A stretch of DNA of 64,000 nt, from assembly GCA_038501625.1 (NCBI GenBank), contig JAZAYU010000265.1, positions 514,001 through 578,000 of the forward strand, read 5' to 3'. The notes below the pieces were generated by a model. The model made no database searches. It had not been told where the DNA came from and saw only the letters and a list, made by a program, of their open reading frames with translations. Within the stretch, counting starts at the first letter, position 1. Each line of letters begins with the position of its first letter. This DNA comes from Corbicula japonica (lineage: Eukaryota > Mollusca > Bivalvia > Venerida > Cyrenidae). Shown in pieces: positions 49,301 to 55,537 of this stretch. A program made the translations under genes and the position numbers.

Positions 49301-50019
49301 TTGCAAGCAAACCTCTACAATATGTGCAATTGCCTGATTTTATAGTAAACATATTTGTACGAGCTTAAGGTAATACCGACTTGCACACCATACTGTTTTA
49401 TTGATGATGAGCTGTGAAAATAAAATTATCGTTTATTAAGAATTTTCAAAAATACTGTTATTATATTGTTATAAACAGATGAATATTGATAACCACAGGA
49501 AACAAAAGTTGAAAAAAAAAAATTTTGTTAGAAAAGTATATATAAAATGTTGTATCATGCTATGTTGTCTAATCCGGGCGTCAAAATAAAGCACTTTCTA
49601 CACATATAAATCCAAAATAAATAATTACAATATCAATTAAAACTATATGGTGTGCAAGATATTACCTTAACGATTTAGATGATTAGATCAGATCGGTAAA
49701 AAGAGATAGATTCAAAAATAAATATATGCTGCATTTATTTTTTAATTCAACGGTTCTGTGTATGAACCTTCCTAAAATATATATGAAGGGAATGACGTCC
49801 ACATAATGATATCAATAATTTCATTTGTAATTATGTAATCATTAAAAGTCACAATAAACATATATTTATTATTTATCTTTAATGAAAGTATTTTGAGACT
49901 GGATGTACTACACAAACTAAAAGAAGCGTATTCATTTACACAAATTTTGTAAAGCCAAATATTTAAAAAATCTTACGGATCAAAAACCAAACTGACGTAA
50001 TTGCTGATACAGAAGCCAT
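25190..50019 (-). CDS. ADAM/ADAMTS-like secreted metalloprotease with two CR and five ShKT domains (18 exons)
   Basis: Spliced gene reconstructed from frame, GT/AG borders and phase. Exons in transcript order: 50019-49977, 49314-49209, 46424-46328, 45491-45414, 43890-43739, 42726-42683, 41558-41453, 40040-39888, 37608-37464, 35821-35714, 35203-35152, 34232-34027, 33169-33044, 30305-30254, 29388-29227, 28449-28312, 26579-26442, 25305-25190. They sum to 2022 nt (673 residues plus stop) with every junction phase matching. Order: possible signal peptide (1-19), M12B catalytic domain (about 32-260) with zinc site HELGHSLGCEHD (204-215; catalytic Glu present) and a Met-turn FCMEA, first ADAM cysteine-rich domain (to about 361), ShKT-1, second cysteine-rich domain (to about 489), then ShKT-2 to -5. 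All metal ligands are intact, so it is probably active outside the cell. It resembles the 'mig-17-like' group of invertebrates. Exon 1, and hence the missing propeptide, is the weakest part. Confidence 0.85.
25404..25660. mobile_element. CRE-bearing MITE, family B (copy 2)
   Basis: GGGGTGCGTAGCGGGAAAAG at left and, inverted, TACCTCTTCCTGTGACGCAA at right; TGACGTCA at 25457-25464. Lies in intron 17 of the metalloprotease. Confidence 0.7.
25930..26000. repeat. Dispersed GCCGCCTAGCCCCGGGTTGAGCGC repeat, family G
   Basis: Short repeat also present at 32577-32720, 42998-43145 and 48632-48745. Typical blocks are GCGCTCAACCCGGGGCTAGG, GCATTTCCATTGCTGCCC and AGGCTCAATCAAACCGAGCC. The last block also occurs near 25690. 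All copies are intronic to the metalloprotease. Confidence 0.55.
26442..26579 (-). CDS. Metalloprotease exon 17: ShKT-4
   Basis: The acceptor ACAATTCAG and donor GTGAGA flank a 138-base, phase 1-1 exon. It encodes CEYGDKSTNC...CYAGHNADICCEAC, a six-cysteine ShKT domain nearly the same length as ShKT-3. Confidence 0.88.
28049..28194. mobile_element. CRE-MITE family B, internally deleted (copy 3)
   Basis: GGGGCGCGTCATGGGAAAC and the inverted ATTTTCCCGTGACGCGCTCC ends are kept, but the half holding TGACGTCA is missing. Confidence 0.65.
28312..28449 (-). CDS. Metalloprotease exon 16: ShKT-3
   Basis: 138-base phase 1-1 exon between TTATATAG and GTAAGT. It encodes CEFGDKSADC...CYQAQNAQTCCESC. It is closely similar to exon 17, consistent with recent tandem exon duplication. 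Confidence 0.88.
28520..28618. mobile_element. Foldback MITE, family C (copy 1)
   Basis: AAACCAGTCTCAAATCGCCA is mirrored by TGAGATTTGAGATTGGTTT around CGCCATTTCAGCTAATCAGA. Same family as 34788-34927, 41911-41981, 48228-48371 and 61910-62007. Confidence 0.65.
29227..29388 (-). CDS. Metalloprotease exon 15: ShKT-2
   Basis: 162-base phase 1-1 exon between TACTTTTGAAG and GTAGGT. It encodes SCPMGDQIND...CYSNYTKKACCQTC. The six ShKT cysteines are spaced more widely between C1 and C2 than in exons 16 and 17. Confidence 0.88.
30254..30305 (-). CDS. Metalloprotease exon 14: end of second cysteine-rich domain
   Basis: 52-base exon (phase 0 in, phase 1 out) between TTTATTTCAG and GTAGGA. It encodes WCMDGKCVSDPSAPVVL. 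WCMDGKCV is the signature end of the ADAMTS-type cysteine-rich domain. Confidence 0.85.
30395..30725 (-). mobile_element. SINE-like family A (reverse copy, near full length)
   Basis: Runs from TTTTGAGCCTTTGCATGC through GACAACTTGTACTTGTTTTG and CTGCGTGGGGAGGCTGTTTT to GATTCCTGATATGCATATTA. Confidence 0.75.
31035..31290 (+). mobile_element. SINE-like family A (diverged copy)
   Basis: CACAGCCAAGAAGCGGATAG, TTTGCCACTGGTGGTTTAAA and CAACCTCACGCTTGCCTAAC identify it. Confidence 0.6.
32289..32545. mobile_element. CRE-bearing MITE, family B (copy 4)
   Basis: TTGGACGCGTCACGATAAAG and inverted ACCTTTTCCCGTGACGCGCC ends; TGACGTCA at 32323-32330 plus a near copy TGATGTCA. Confidence 0.7.
32577..32720. 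repeat. Dispersed family G repeat
   Basis: CTCAACCCGGGGCTAGGCGG, GCATTTCCATTGCTGCCCAT and CAATCAAACCGAACCTGC blocks. Confidence 0.55.
33044..33169 (-). CDS. Metalloprotease exon 13: middle of second cysteine-rich domain
   Basis: 126-base phase 0-0 exon between TTTTTTCTAG and GTTAGC. It encodes GSSRYSDTFSILCDTLFCRN and TAYDKTPCGNRK. It corresponds block for block to exon 10 of the first cysteine-rich domain (LCLNMWC, DKTPCANRH). Confidence 0.87.
33552..33773 (-). other. Unassigned open frame in intron 12
   Basis: Frame reading TINVASTWHINVEYVNVV and later GVLDYVAITSIRPCST, preceded by an acceptor-like AACAATACAG. The text looks protein-like (beta-strand pattern, faintly MAM-like end), but its phase does not fit between exons 12 and 13 and it ends in a stop without a donor. 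It could be a remnant or an alternative exon. I do not recognise it. Confidence 0.25.
34027..34232 (-). CDS. Metalloprotease exon 12: ShKT-1 plus start of second cysteine-rich domain
   Basis: 206-base exon (phase 1 in, phase 0 out) between TATTTTTAG and GTGAGT. It first encodes a six-cysteine ShKT (EKCVAGDRAG...ASCCVSC), then DEQCKADFGSDSYMCR, the usual opening of an ADAMTS-type cysteine-rich domain. The two modules share one exon with no intron between them. Confidence 0.88.
34677..34973. mobile_element. Pogo-like MITE with nested foldback
   Basis: Ends CAGTGAAACCTCGCTATTAA and, inverted, AATTTCGGGGTTTTACTG. A TA separates it from another element end (…GCGGGGTTTTACTG, ending 34674) on its left. 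TIRs starting CAGT and TA targets are typical of pogo/Tigger MITEs (inference). A family C foldback (34788-34927) lies inside it. Confidence 0.6.
34788..34927. mobile_element. Foldback MITE, family C (copy 2), near-perfect palindrome
   Basis: TGAAGGTTATAAAACTGAG...CTCAAATCTCAAGCATCTGA is mirrored almost perfectly to 34927 around GGCGACTGGTCGCC. The arms are about 65-70 bases, so this is a strong hairpin. Confidence 0.8.
35152..35203 (-). CDS. Metalloprotease exon 11: end of first cysteine-rich domain
   Basis: 52-base exon, the same length and phases (0 in, 1 out) as exon 14. It encodes SCLSGRCVVDSTSLAIT. Ser replaces the usual Trp of the WCxxGxC motif. Confidence 0.83.
35714..35821 (-). CDS. 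Metalloprotease exon 10: middle of first cysteine-rich domain
   Basis: 108-base phase 0-0 exon; acceptor CATACGAG, donor GTATGT. It encodes GNFTDLCLNMWCYKPSTGK and DAGDKTPCANRH. A different AG eight bases further on (TTCACAG) would break the frame, so the CATACGAG site is chosen. Its pyrimidine tract is weak. Confidence 0.82.
36739..37427. mobile_element. 689-bp MITE with GGGGCCGTCACA ends, rich in AACGTT
   Basis: Left end GGGGCCGTCACACTATGATG; right end inverted GGGGCCGTCACATTATGACG, with imperfect inverted repeats running about 40 bases inward. The interior is unusually CpG-rich for this region, with dozens of ACGTT/AACG/CGTTC words on both strands. Target duplication unclear. It sits in intron 9, 36 bases from the exon 9 donor. 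Confidence 0.7.
37464..37608 (-). CDS. Metalloprotease exon 9: start of first cysteine-rich domain
   Basis: 145-base exon (phase 2 in, 0 out) between TTGTATTTAG and GTAAGA. It encodes LHRNCLARIDDNHANSALG and LLYSHDQQCVIAEGKGSYLC, the standard link from the M12B fold into the cysteine-rich domain. Confidence 0.87.
38096..38166 (-). tRNA. tRNA-like sequence, probably a degenerate copy
   Basis: On minus, GTAGTGTAGTGGCTAACACT resembles a tRNA D-arm/A-box, CGCCTCTCAAGCGGAG an anticodon arm, and CCCCGGGATCAATACTC a T-arm. The anticodon stem is mismatched and the B-box is off consensus (GGATCAATACT), so a functional tRNA is unlikely. It may be a tRNA-derived SINE head. It lies inside intron 8. Confidence 0.35.
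38757..38800. repeat. (CA)n microsatellite, imperfect
   Basis: ACCACACACACACCCACACG followed by further CA-rich steps. Confidence 0.6.
39888..40040 (-). CDS. Metalloprotease exon 8: second half of zinc site, Met-turn
   Basis: 153-base exon (phase 2 in, 2 out) between TGTTTTCAG and GTAAGTAAG. It encodes LGCEHDGTNNTCKVGAGFCM, then KWIFSTCSVNYIKQFI. With exon 7 it completes HELGHSLGCEHD. FCMEA is the expected Met-turn position. It ends with the last helix of the catalytic domain. Confidence 0.92.
40210..40535 (+). mobile_element. SINE-like family A (copy in intron 7)
   Basis: CCCCACACAGCCAAATAAGT, TGCCACTGGGGGTTTAAACC and AACTTACCCATCCATTC blocks. A short second fragment follows at 40556-40600. 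Confidence 0.65.
41453..41558 (-). CDS. Metalloprotease exon 7: first half of zinc-binding site
   Basis: 106-base exon (phase 1 in, 2 out) between ATATTTCAG and GTATCG. It encodes NAYLGAECKPNSQSIVKDSE and AQTIAHELGH. The catalytic Glu and first two His ligands are intact. The intron splits the codon just after HELGH. Confidence 0.92.
41911..41981. mobile_element. Foldback MITE, family C (half copy)
   Basis: AAGGTTATAAAACTGATTTT and CAAGCATCTGATTGGCTGAA; only one arm remains. Confidence 0.5.
42683..42726 (-). CDS. Metalloprotease exon 6 (44 bp)
   Basis: Very short exon (phase 2 in, 1 out) between ACATTGAAG and GTATGT. It encodes RYTLIHGRKGTSRLAG and joins LFT to NAYLG as in other M12B proteins. 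The acceptor has a T-rich tract (minus strand ATTTTTTTACATTGAAG). Confidence 0.8.
42998..43145. repeat. Dispersed family G repeat
   Basis: GCGCTCTACCCTGAGCTAGG, TTCTATTGCTGCC and CTTAATCAAACCGAGCCTG blocks. Confidence 0.5.
43739..43890 (-). CDS. Metalloprotease exon 5: catalytic domain, HDHAMLFT strand
   Basis: 152-base exon (phase 0 in, 2 out) between GTATTATCAG and GTAAGA. It encodes TVADSPWTETTKFMVNETYM and ALQKTIPHDHAMLFT. HDHAMLFT matches the conserved HDxAxLLT strand of M12B enzymes. Confidence 0.9.
43906..45156. repeat. 48-bp minisatellite, about 26 copies, filling intron 4
   Basis: Unit ACAGGGTGGCTATACTACTC + ACTTTTAGAATGTCGTGCAC + ACACACAA. Variants TTTTAG/TTTAAG alternate, and the outermost units are diverged. 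Because 48 is a multiple of three, both strands have long open frames (up to 217 codons) that are repeat translation, not genes. On the transcribed strand each unit carries AAAGTGAGTAG, which resembles a 5' splice site. It occupies over 80% of the 1523-base intron between exons 4 and 5. Confidence 0.9.
45414..45491 (-). CDS. Metalloprotease exon 4
   Basis: 78-base phase 0-0 exon between CATTTTCAG and GTGTGC. It encodes ANVVYKRLESDGIFISIKMV and DLIIQT, the typical second helix and strand of the M12B fold. Confidence 0.85.
45655..45915 (+). mobile_element. SINE-like family A
   Basis: GCTTATCAGGAATGGATACA, CCCCACACAGCCAAAAAGTA, CCAGGTTCTAGGGTGCACCA and CCCCAACAGGTTCTCGTATT. Confidence 0.75.
46328..46424 (-). 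CDS. Metalloprotease exon 3
   Basis: 97-base exon (phase 2 in, 0 out) between CTAATTACAG and GTAAAA. It encodes WYELLDSSLPQATRVNYAKQ and TTWLGAMIHS. Confidence 0.85.
46718..46885 (+). mobile_element. SINE-like family A (partial)
   Basis: CAGGAATTGCTACATCCAAC, CCCCACACAGCTAAAGGTAG and a CATTGGAATGGTCAGTGGCA end. A further fragment lies at 47238-47312. Confidence 0.6.
47443..47929. mobile_element. CRE-MITE family B (copy 5) interrupted by family A
   Basis: One end, GGGGCACTCCACGGGAAAAG (47443), pairs with CTATTCCCGTGACGCCCCCA (to 47929). A reverse family A copy (47464-47705) sits inside. Two TGACGTCA palindromes at 47864-47871 and 47882-47889. Confidence 0.7.
48095..48440 (+). mobile_element. 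SINE-like family A split by family C foldback
   Basis: Family A left part ends at CTCCCTACAGG and resumes with TTCTCATATGAACAAAG. Between them lies a 144-base near-perfect palindrome (48228-48371) with ends GCCCAAGATCATAAAAC. ACAGG and ACAAG on the two sides may be a 5-base target duplication. Confidence 0.75.
48632..48745. repeat. Dispersed family G repeat
   Basis: GCGCTCGAACCGGGCTAGGC and ATGCATTTCCATCATCGCCC. Confidence 0.5.
49209..49314 (-). CDS. Metalloprotease exon 2: start of catalytic domain
   Basis: 106-base exon (phase 1 in, 2 out) between ATATTGTAG and GTAAGT. It encodes VCLQQTDGVGTLGTRADTPL and EIEVLVIADYSAFN. EVLVIADYS is the first strand of the M12B fold. An AG two bases further in would change the phase and would not join the exon 1 proposed here. 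Confidence 0.83.
49977..50019 (-). CDS. Metalloprotease exon 1 (candidate): signal peptide
   Basis: ATG in a good context (GACATGG) opens MASVSAITSVWFLI and stops at a GTAAGA donor in phase 1, which matches exon 2. Joined to exon 2 it makes a hydrophobic stretch AITSVWFLIQVCL suited to a signal peptide. The frame is also open upstream to a TAG just before FNVNGTHGLFVSN, and that TAG could serve as an acceptor. This could therefore be an internal exon with coding sequence further 5'. Confidence 0.45.
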
Positions 50020-50825
50020 GTCGCAGGATGTTCCTTCCAAACGTAACTGAACTTCAACGTTGCTTACGAATAAGCCATGTGTTCCATTCACATTGAACTA
50101 TTAAGATGACTTATATCGCTGTCCAAACTCATGAGGTTAAGGTCAATTTTGCCTAGACCGTGTAACCTTTGTTCATATATTGAGTATTCTACTCTTATCT
50201 TTAATAAAACTAAACCGCTTTCTGATTCCAAATATTTTCGGCCTTGTTTTTTCAGTTAAATTGCTTGCAAAATCTAGTTTTGTGACAGGTTTGCATTAAT
50301 TTATTGGTACTCGTTGTGTATGCCAGCCTTCTCTACTGTTTGTATAAATATAAGCATGAAAGGGTGTTTTGCTATATATTTGTTTTAATTGTATTTTTGC
50401 ATTTTTGAACACGAGCTGTAGCAAAACAGCGTTCGTATTATAAATTGCAATATCATAACTTAATATTTACACTTCAACTTCGTCCTCTACGATGAAGTCT
50501 TATTCATCTAACGAATCATAATTTCTAATGGTGAACAGTGTGACGTAATAATTTGAAAGGCGTTGCTAGAGTAGAACCGTTAACAATTTATTGGACAATT
50601 CACAATGTTGTGACGTGTGACGTCGCCGAGCACGCACATTTTGCCACGAGTTGCTCTGAAAAAGCGTGCCGACATTCACTTTGCCGTCAGTGTTGCTGTT
50701 CCAACAGCCATTCGAAAAAGCCGTAATTTCACAAATTCTTCTAATAATTTCTATATAAAATGGAGTATTAATGTGTGTAAATATAAGAATTGAATCGATA
50801 TTTGATGGTTTTCATTTGGGTATGA

Positions 50826-50898
50826 AAAACAGTTGGATTGTTAAAAGTACGCGTGAAGCCCTTCGGGCTTCACACACTTTAAACAATCCAACTGTTTT
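50826..50898. repeat. Strong hairpin with 34-bp arms
   Basis: AAAACAGTTGGATTGTTAAA...GTGAAGCCC is mirrored by GGGCTTCAC...TTTAAACAATCCAACTGTTTT around a TTC loop with a few bulges. The + open frame through it is palindrome-derived. It lies about 0.8 kb upstream of the candidate metalloprotease start. Confidence 0.7.
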
Positions 50899-50937
50899 CC
50901 AGACGGTAAAAGTCCTTGCTGCGGAAAGAGTGAGTTT

Positions 50938-51140
50938 GGTTTTAAGAAGATAAATTTCAAATAAAACCCAACAAATAATAAATGAAAAAGAAAACCGTTG
51001 GGGTTACCGTCACTGGCAAAATAATTTGATAGTGGAGGTGTTAACCAGGTTCTAGGTTGCACCAACCTCACAAACCTCACATTTGCCCCCAACACGTTCT
51101 CATATGATCAAAGTTGTCTCATATACAAGTTGTCTTCGTG
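50938..51140 (+). mobile_element. SINE-like family A (partial)
   Basis: GAAAACCGTTGGGGTTACCG, CCAGGTTCTAGGTTGCACCA and GTTCTCATATGATCAAAG. Confidence 0.6.
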
Positions 51141-51868
51141 AAATAATACAATCGTGATTATGATACCAATTTATCAATATATCATAACAATTAACCAATT
51201 TATCATAAGATAAACAATAAAATCATACGTCATAATATAAAAGAAGTAATCAGGTAAATCTCTATTCTTCTGACGACTATTGGTTGAAACTGTACTAACC
51301 AGAAAGAAAATAGATACGATTTTCAAGACGGAACACGATAAGTTGTATTAGCCTCCTCTACAGATAATAGTACCTTACTTCATAGGTTCTTTGGACAAAG
51401 AGGAACGAGTAATGATAAAATTGAATAAACACTCGTGACGTCAACCTGACTGAACTGTGTGTTGGTGCATTAAATATTGTTGAAACGTGCAGTACCGAGC
51501 ACGTTTTGCCAATGATCGTTTCAACCAGTAAATCAATTTTTCTTTGTTTTCTGGCTGCCTGTGCGTCTGTCTCTGTCCTTTTGTGAAATTTGCGTCTCCA
51601 CTGTAACCAAACTTGGAACTTTCTTGTACTTTGGGGACTCTTGTACACGATTTCTCACAGTACATGTGGGTTTAGGAAATATTTCAGTTCTCTCATATGT
51701 ACTGTGATTTCGCAAACTTTACATATTTATGGCATAACCATGACCTGAAGATTGTTATGTTTTATTTTATTTGTGACGACCTGAAAATGTCCTCACAAAT
51801 TGTTCATGTCCCCCATGCTTGCATTTGAAAGGACATATGTCCTCACAAATACGGCATAGCCGCTTCTC

Positions 51869-51871
51869 TCT

Positions 51872-51917
<46 letters not shown>
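51869..51917. repeat. (TC)n microsatellite
   Basis: About 20 TC units, flanked by the end of a family A-like fragment (GGCAATTCCTGATATGTATA). Confidence 0.85.
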
Positions 51918-51918
<1 letters not shown>

Positions 51919-52737
51919 AATGTATTTGGCAATTCCTGATATGTATAAATTACATTTTTGAACCAGAATACCAGAATTAGAACCAGCAAAGGAATTGAAT
52001 TAGATCATGCGGATTGGCATATTATTGAGAACGGTGACCTATTTAAGGGAAATTGTCCTAGACACGTGGATATGCTTTTAACCTACAAACCGCCGTGATT
52101 TTATGAATTTGCTTTATAAATGATAAATGTAGAGTCATACGACCACAGACGACCTTTACGTATTTGCACATGGTTATTCTCATAGGAAGTCCCAATATTG
52201 TACACTTAATGGCATTTGAAATGACAAAATGGCCATCAAATAAAAAGAAATCTCTCCAACAACTAAAACATACGCACATATGGTCTGACAAGAAACAAAC
52301 AGATGTCATCCGTTGTTTCCCTCAGTACTTAAACCTAGGTGTACGAAAACTTGAAATTGGGAAATATTTCATCAATCACCGAAATGTGGAAAAAAACTTT
52401 TCACTATTTTCACTTACAGGTTACTGTTTTTTAAAATAACTTTAAAATTTAAAAAGAAAGGTTACCAACATGATATTTTACAGCGCTCTGCAGACCTGGT
52501 GATTAACCCATCTACAGTTGATCATTATGCTTACCTCTTCGGTTGCACGAAGGTGGCAGGGGTTTAAGAGTTTAAGAAGGTTTATGGGGAAATCTTTTCT
52601 TAAAAAACCTATAAGCTCGATTCGTTTCTTTTATCCCTGTCATCGTGTTCTTGCTGATTTTACTCCAGGAGCTCTGGTCTTGGTAAGATCATTGAGTACC
52701 TACCCTTTGGCTATGCAATGCTATTAGCTTCTTATGT

Positions 52738-53085
52738 TTTATATGTTTGAATGTGTGCTTTTGCATGCAACATTGTTGCATGGGTGGGTTAGAGTTATTT
52801 AACCAAGACAACTTGTACTTGTTTTGTGATACGAGAACCTGTTGGGGCAAGTGTTAGGTTGGTGCACCCTAGAACATGGTTTAAACTCCTAGTGGCAATT
52901 TGTTTTGCCACTGACCGTTCTCAGGCGGTATGCCCAAAGGTTCTCTTCTTCGTTAATTGTTTGTGGCGTCCTATGTGAATTGACATACTTATAGAAAACA
53001 TGCTCTCTCTCTTCCGCTCTTCTTTTTCGCTGCATTGGGAGGCTGTGTTTTGTGAGTGTAGCGATCCCTGATATGCATATAATAC
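52738..53085 (-). mobile_element. SINE-like family A, longest reverse copy
   Basis: TTTTGCATGCAACATTGTTG, ACCAAGACAACTTGTACTTG, CTGCATTGGGAGGCTGTG and GATCCCTGATATGCATATAA. The minus open frame 52889-53128 is repeat-derived. Confidence 0.75.
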
Positions 53086-53089
53086 TTTT

Positions 53090-53285
53090 TGCGCAAACAG
53101 CTGACGTCAATCTTTGAAATGACGTCATAATTTTGGACAGACGAGATGATTTATTATGCGATTTGCGTGAATAATACCATTCTTTGTCAAAATGTGAAAC
53201 AAAATCACATTTTAGTTATAAGAAATCGATTTATAGTTGTAATTTCACAAATATTTTGGAAGTTTTGGATGTCTGATATCTAGCT
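53090..53285. mobile_element. CRE-MITE family B (copy 6, partial)
   Basis: Interior only; two perfect TGACGTCA palindromes at 53102-53109 and 53120-53127, with the usual ATTATGCGATTTGCGTGAATA block. Confidence 0.65.
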
Positions 53286-53547
53286 TTAACTAAACATCCC
53301 TACTGTAACTTAAATTCTTTACTCCAGCGCGGCATTTCCGTTTACGGAGATTTTATTTATAAATTAAAAATATCAATTTCTCCTCCTTTTCAGTAATAGA
53401 AAACGGTCTTAATATTCTTAAAAAGCTACTAACATGATATTCTACAGGGTTCTGCATTCTTGGCGATTAACCCATCTTCATTTGATCCCGTCGCTTTCCT
53501 CTTTGTTTGTAAGGCGACATTCGAGATTACAGTGTTTCTGGAAGTTT

Positions 53548-53938
53548 GTACTAGCGAAATTTAACAACCTTCGCGAGGTTTTTAAGCGATAATTATCGCG
53601 TAATTTTTCGCATGTTGTGTGTCAGAAGAGACCAGTGATATTTAGATACTAGCGAAATTTAAGCTCTTAAATTGCTTGTGTCTTTAATCCTAGGGTTATT
53701 TTATCGAGTAGAAAAGTTGGACTGAGTAGGGTACGTCTTCATCAGGTGGTTTAGTTAACCGCCAAGGAGGACGAAAATTAAGATAAAATTCGCATGTCCA
53801 TTTATTCCGCCTCTCTACACTAACGAAACTTTAACAAAATAAGCGATAATTATCGCGTTGCGAGACACACACCATGCTCAAATTACGCGATAATTATCGC
53901 TCAAAAACCTCGCGAAGATTGTTCAATTTCGCTAGTAC
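53548..53938. mobile_element. Inverted-repeat element with GCGATAATTATCGC palindromes
   Basis: Arms 53548-53623 and 53864-53938 are reverse complements with some mismatches (GTACTAGCGAAATTTAACAA to GTGTGTC). The 14-base palindrome GCGATAATTATCGC occurs at 53586-53599, 53843-53856, 53887-53900 and, just outside, 53953-53966. Confidence 0.75.
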
Positions 53939-54269
53939 AAGTGTACAGGAGGGCGATAATTATCGCATTGTACTAGCGAAAATTAACGTGAACCGTTTAG
54001 GATTCCATAGATATTCGCGCAGTTTGGTAAATCGTGAACTATTTATTTTCTCGGAAGTTGATCAGGATAGTTGAAATGACGAGGTTGTTTATTATAATCA
54101 TTTTGATTAAATATCATAAACGCTAATATGCATAAAATTCATTCTTGTAGTTTTCATTTATTTTTATTTGGTTATGATTACAAACTTAATATGTTTGTAG
54201 ATATTTGAATTTCAACAGCACAAAAGTAAGTATTGTGGTATTTAGTTGATTTCCGAAATGAGAAGGATT

Positions 54270-54830
54270 GACAGACCTCAGGATTCTATGGTTCCAGCAA
54301 GTTGATGTGTCTTAAAATTCTGGGTACGAGCTTAACTTGGCCCCTCTCTACGAACCCTGCAAGTTTCAGAGATTTACGATCATTCAGCGTAATCGTTTGC
54401 TCGTAAAGCTATCTCTGGCTATATCTTTGCCAAAATAACAGCTTTTTTCGCCCCGTAGGGCCTATTGAAAACCAACAGTTATAATCTCCATTTTATTGCA
54501 CTGGCTGGAACCAACAACGGGTAGAACTCACCAACCATCCCAGGAACACCGCGTCCTTATTCCGCTTATCACTACAATACAGCGGTTCTTATGACTTGGC
54601 TGAAAGTATGACCACAAGCTGACCTTAACCTTTTTCGCTATGTAAGCGTACTCATCGACCTCTAGAGTCTTGGGTTCTAGCAGGTTGATGGGCCAGAAAT
54701 TCCGGATATTAGCTCAGCTGACCCTTCTCTCCGAACCCTGCAAGTTTCGCAGACTTCCAATTGTTCAGCATAAATGTTTACTCAGGAGGATATCTCTGCA
54801 AAACAACCTATTTCGCTCCGTAGGACCCAT
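54270..54830. repeat. Diverged direct duplication, about 185 bp
   Basis: Block 54280-54470 (AACCCTGCAAGTTTCAGAGA, CGCCCCGTAGGGCC) recurs at 54655-54830 (AACCCTGCAAGTTTCGCAGA, CGCTCCGTAGGACC), about 375 bases apart. Non-coding. Confidence 0.6.
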
Positions 54831-54833
54831 TAA

Positions 54834-55537
54834 GGGAATGCCACACTCATCCCAACTTTGTTCATCGATAAAAAGAAAATTATCAAAATCTCAATAATGG
54901 CAAAATGCCGTTCAATGAAACTTTGTACAAATGAAAGTTTCTAATGTATCTTTATTTTGCATACAGTAACATACGTTAGAAAAATAAAGAAAAAAAGCTA
55001 GACCTAAAAATTCCTTAAAATTCTATTTACATAAATTCACAAATACTTAAGCAATACAAAACGTAATTTTGAATTCCCACGTGAGCGTTATGATACTGAC
55101 AAGAAAATGTTGTTTACTTTGTAAAAAACATGTCAACTATTAAAAGAGAAATCAGTGATTGTCATCCGTTTACGAGACCAGGAAGCGTCAAGAAAATTGA
55201 AGGTCAAACACACTTTTACTAAAATCTCGTAAAGTTTACAAATGTAAGTCACGAGGACACAATGAATTGTTGTCAGTATCATATTACTCATGTGGGCATT
55301 TAAAATGATGTTTTGTTTTGTTTAGTTTTTGTGAATTTATGTAAATAGAAGTTTAGGGAATATTTAGATCTCGCTATTTTTCTTTACGCTTATAACGTGT
55401 CTTACCATCTGCCAAATAAAGATACATTAATAACATACATTTGTGTAAAGTTTCGTATAACGGCATTTTGCCGTTATTGAGATTTTGATAATTTTCTTTT
55501 TATCGATGAACAAAGTTGGGAGGAGTGTGGCAATCCC
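54834..55537. mobile_element. 704-bp foldback element with TTAA target duplication
   Basis: Flanked by TTAA at 54830-54833 and 55538-55541. Terminal inverted repeats of about 105 bases start GGGAATGCCACACTCATCCC and GGGATTGCCACACTCCTCCC, and weaker pairing continues inward. TTAA duplications are known for piggyBac and Kolobok elements; no transposase is present to choose between them. Confidence 0.75.

Noticed and set aside
50019..50106. Upstream in-frame extension of exon 1 reading FNVNGTHGLFVSN
   Set aside because: Kept only as an alternative. The ATG at 50019 has good context and gives a signal-like peptide, whereas the upstream acceptor has a poor pyrimidine tract.
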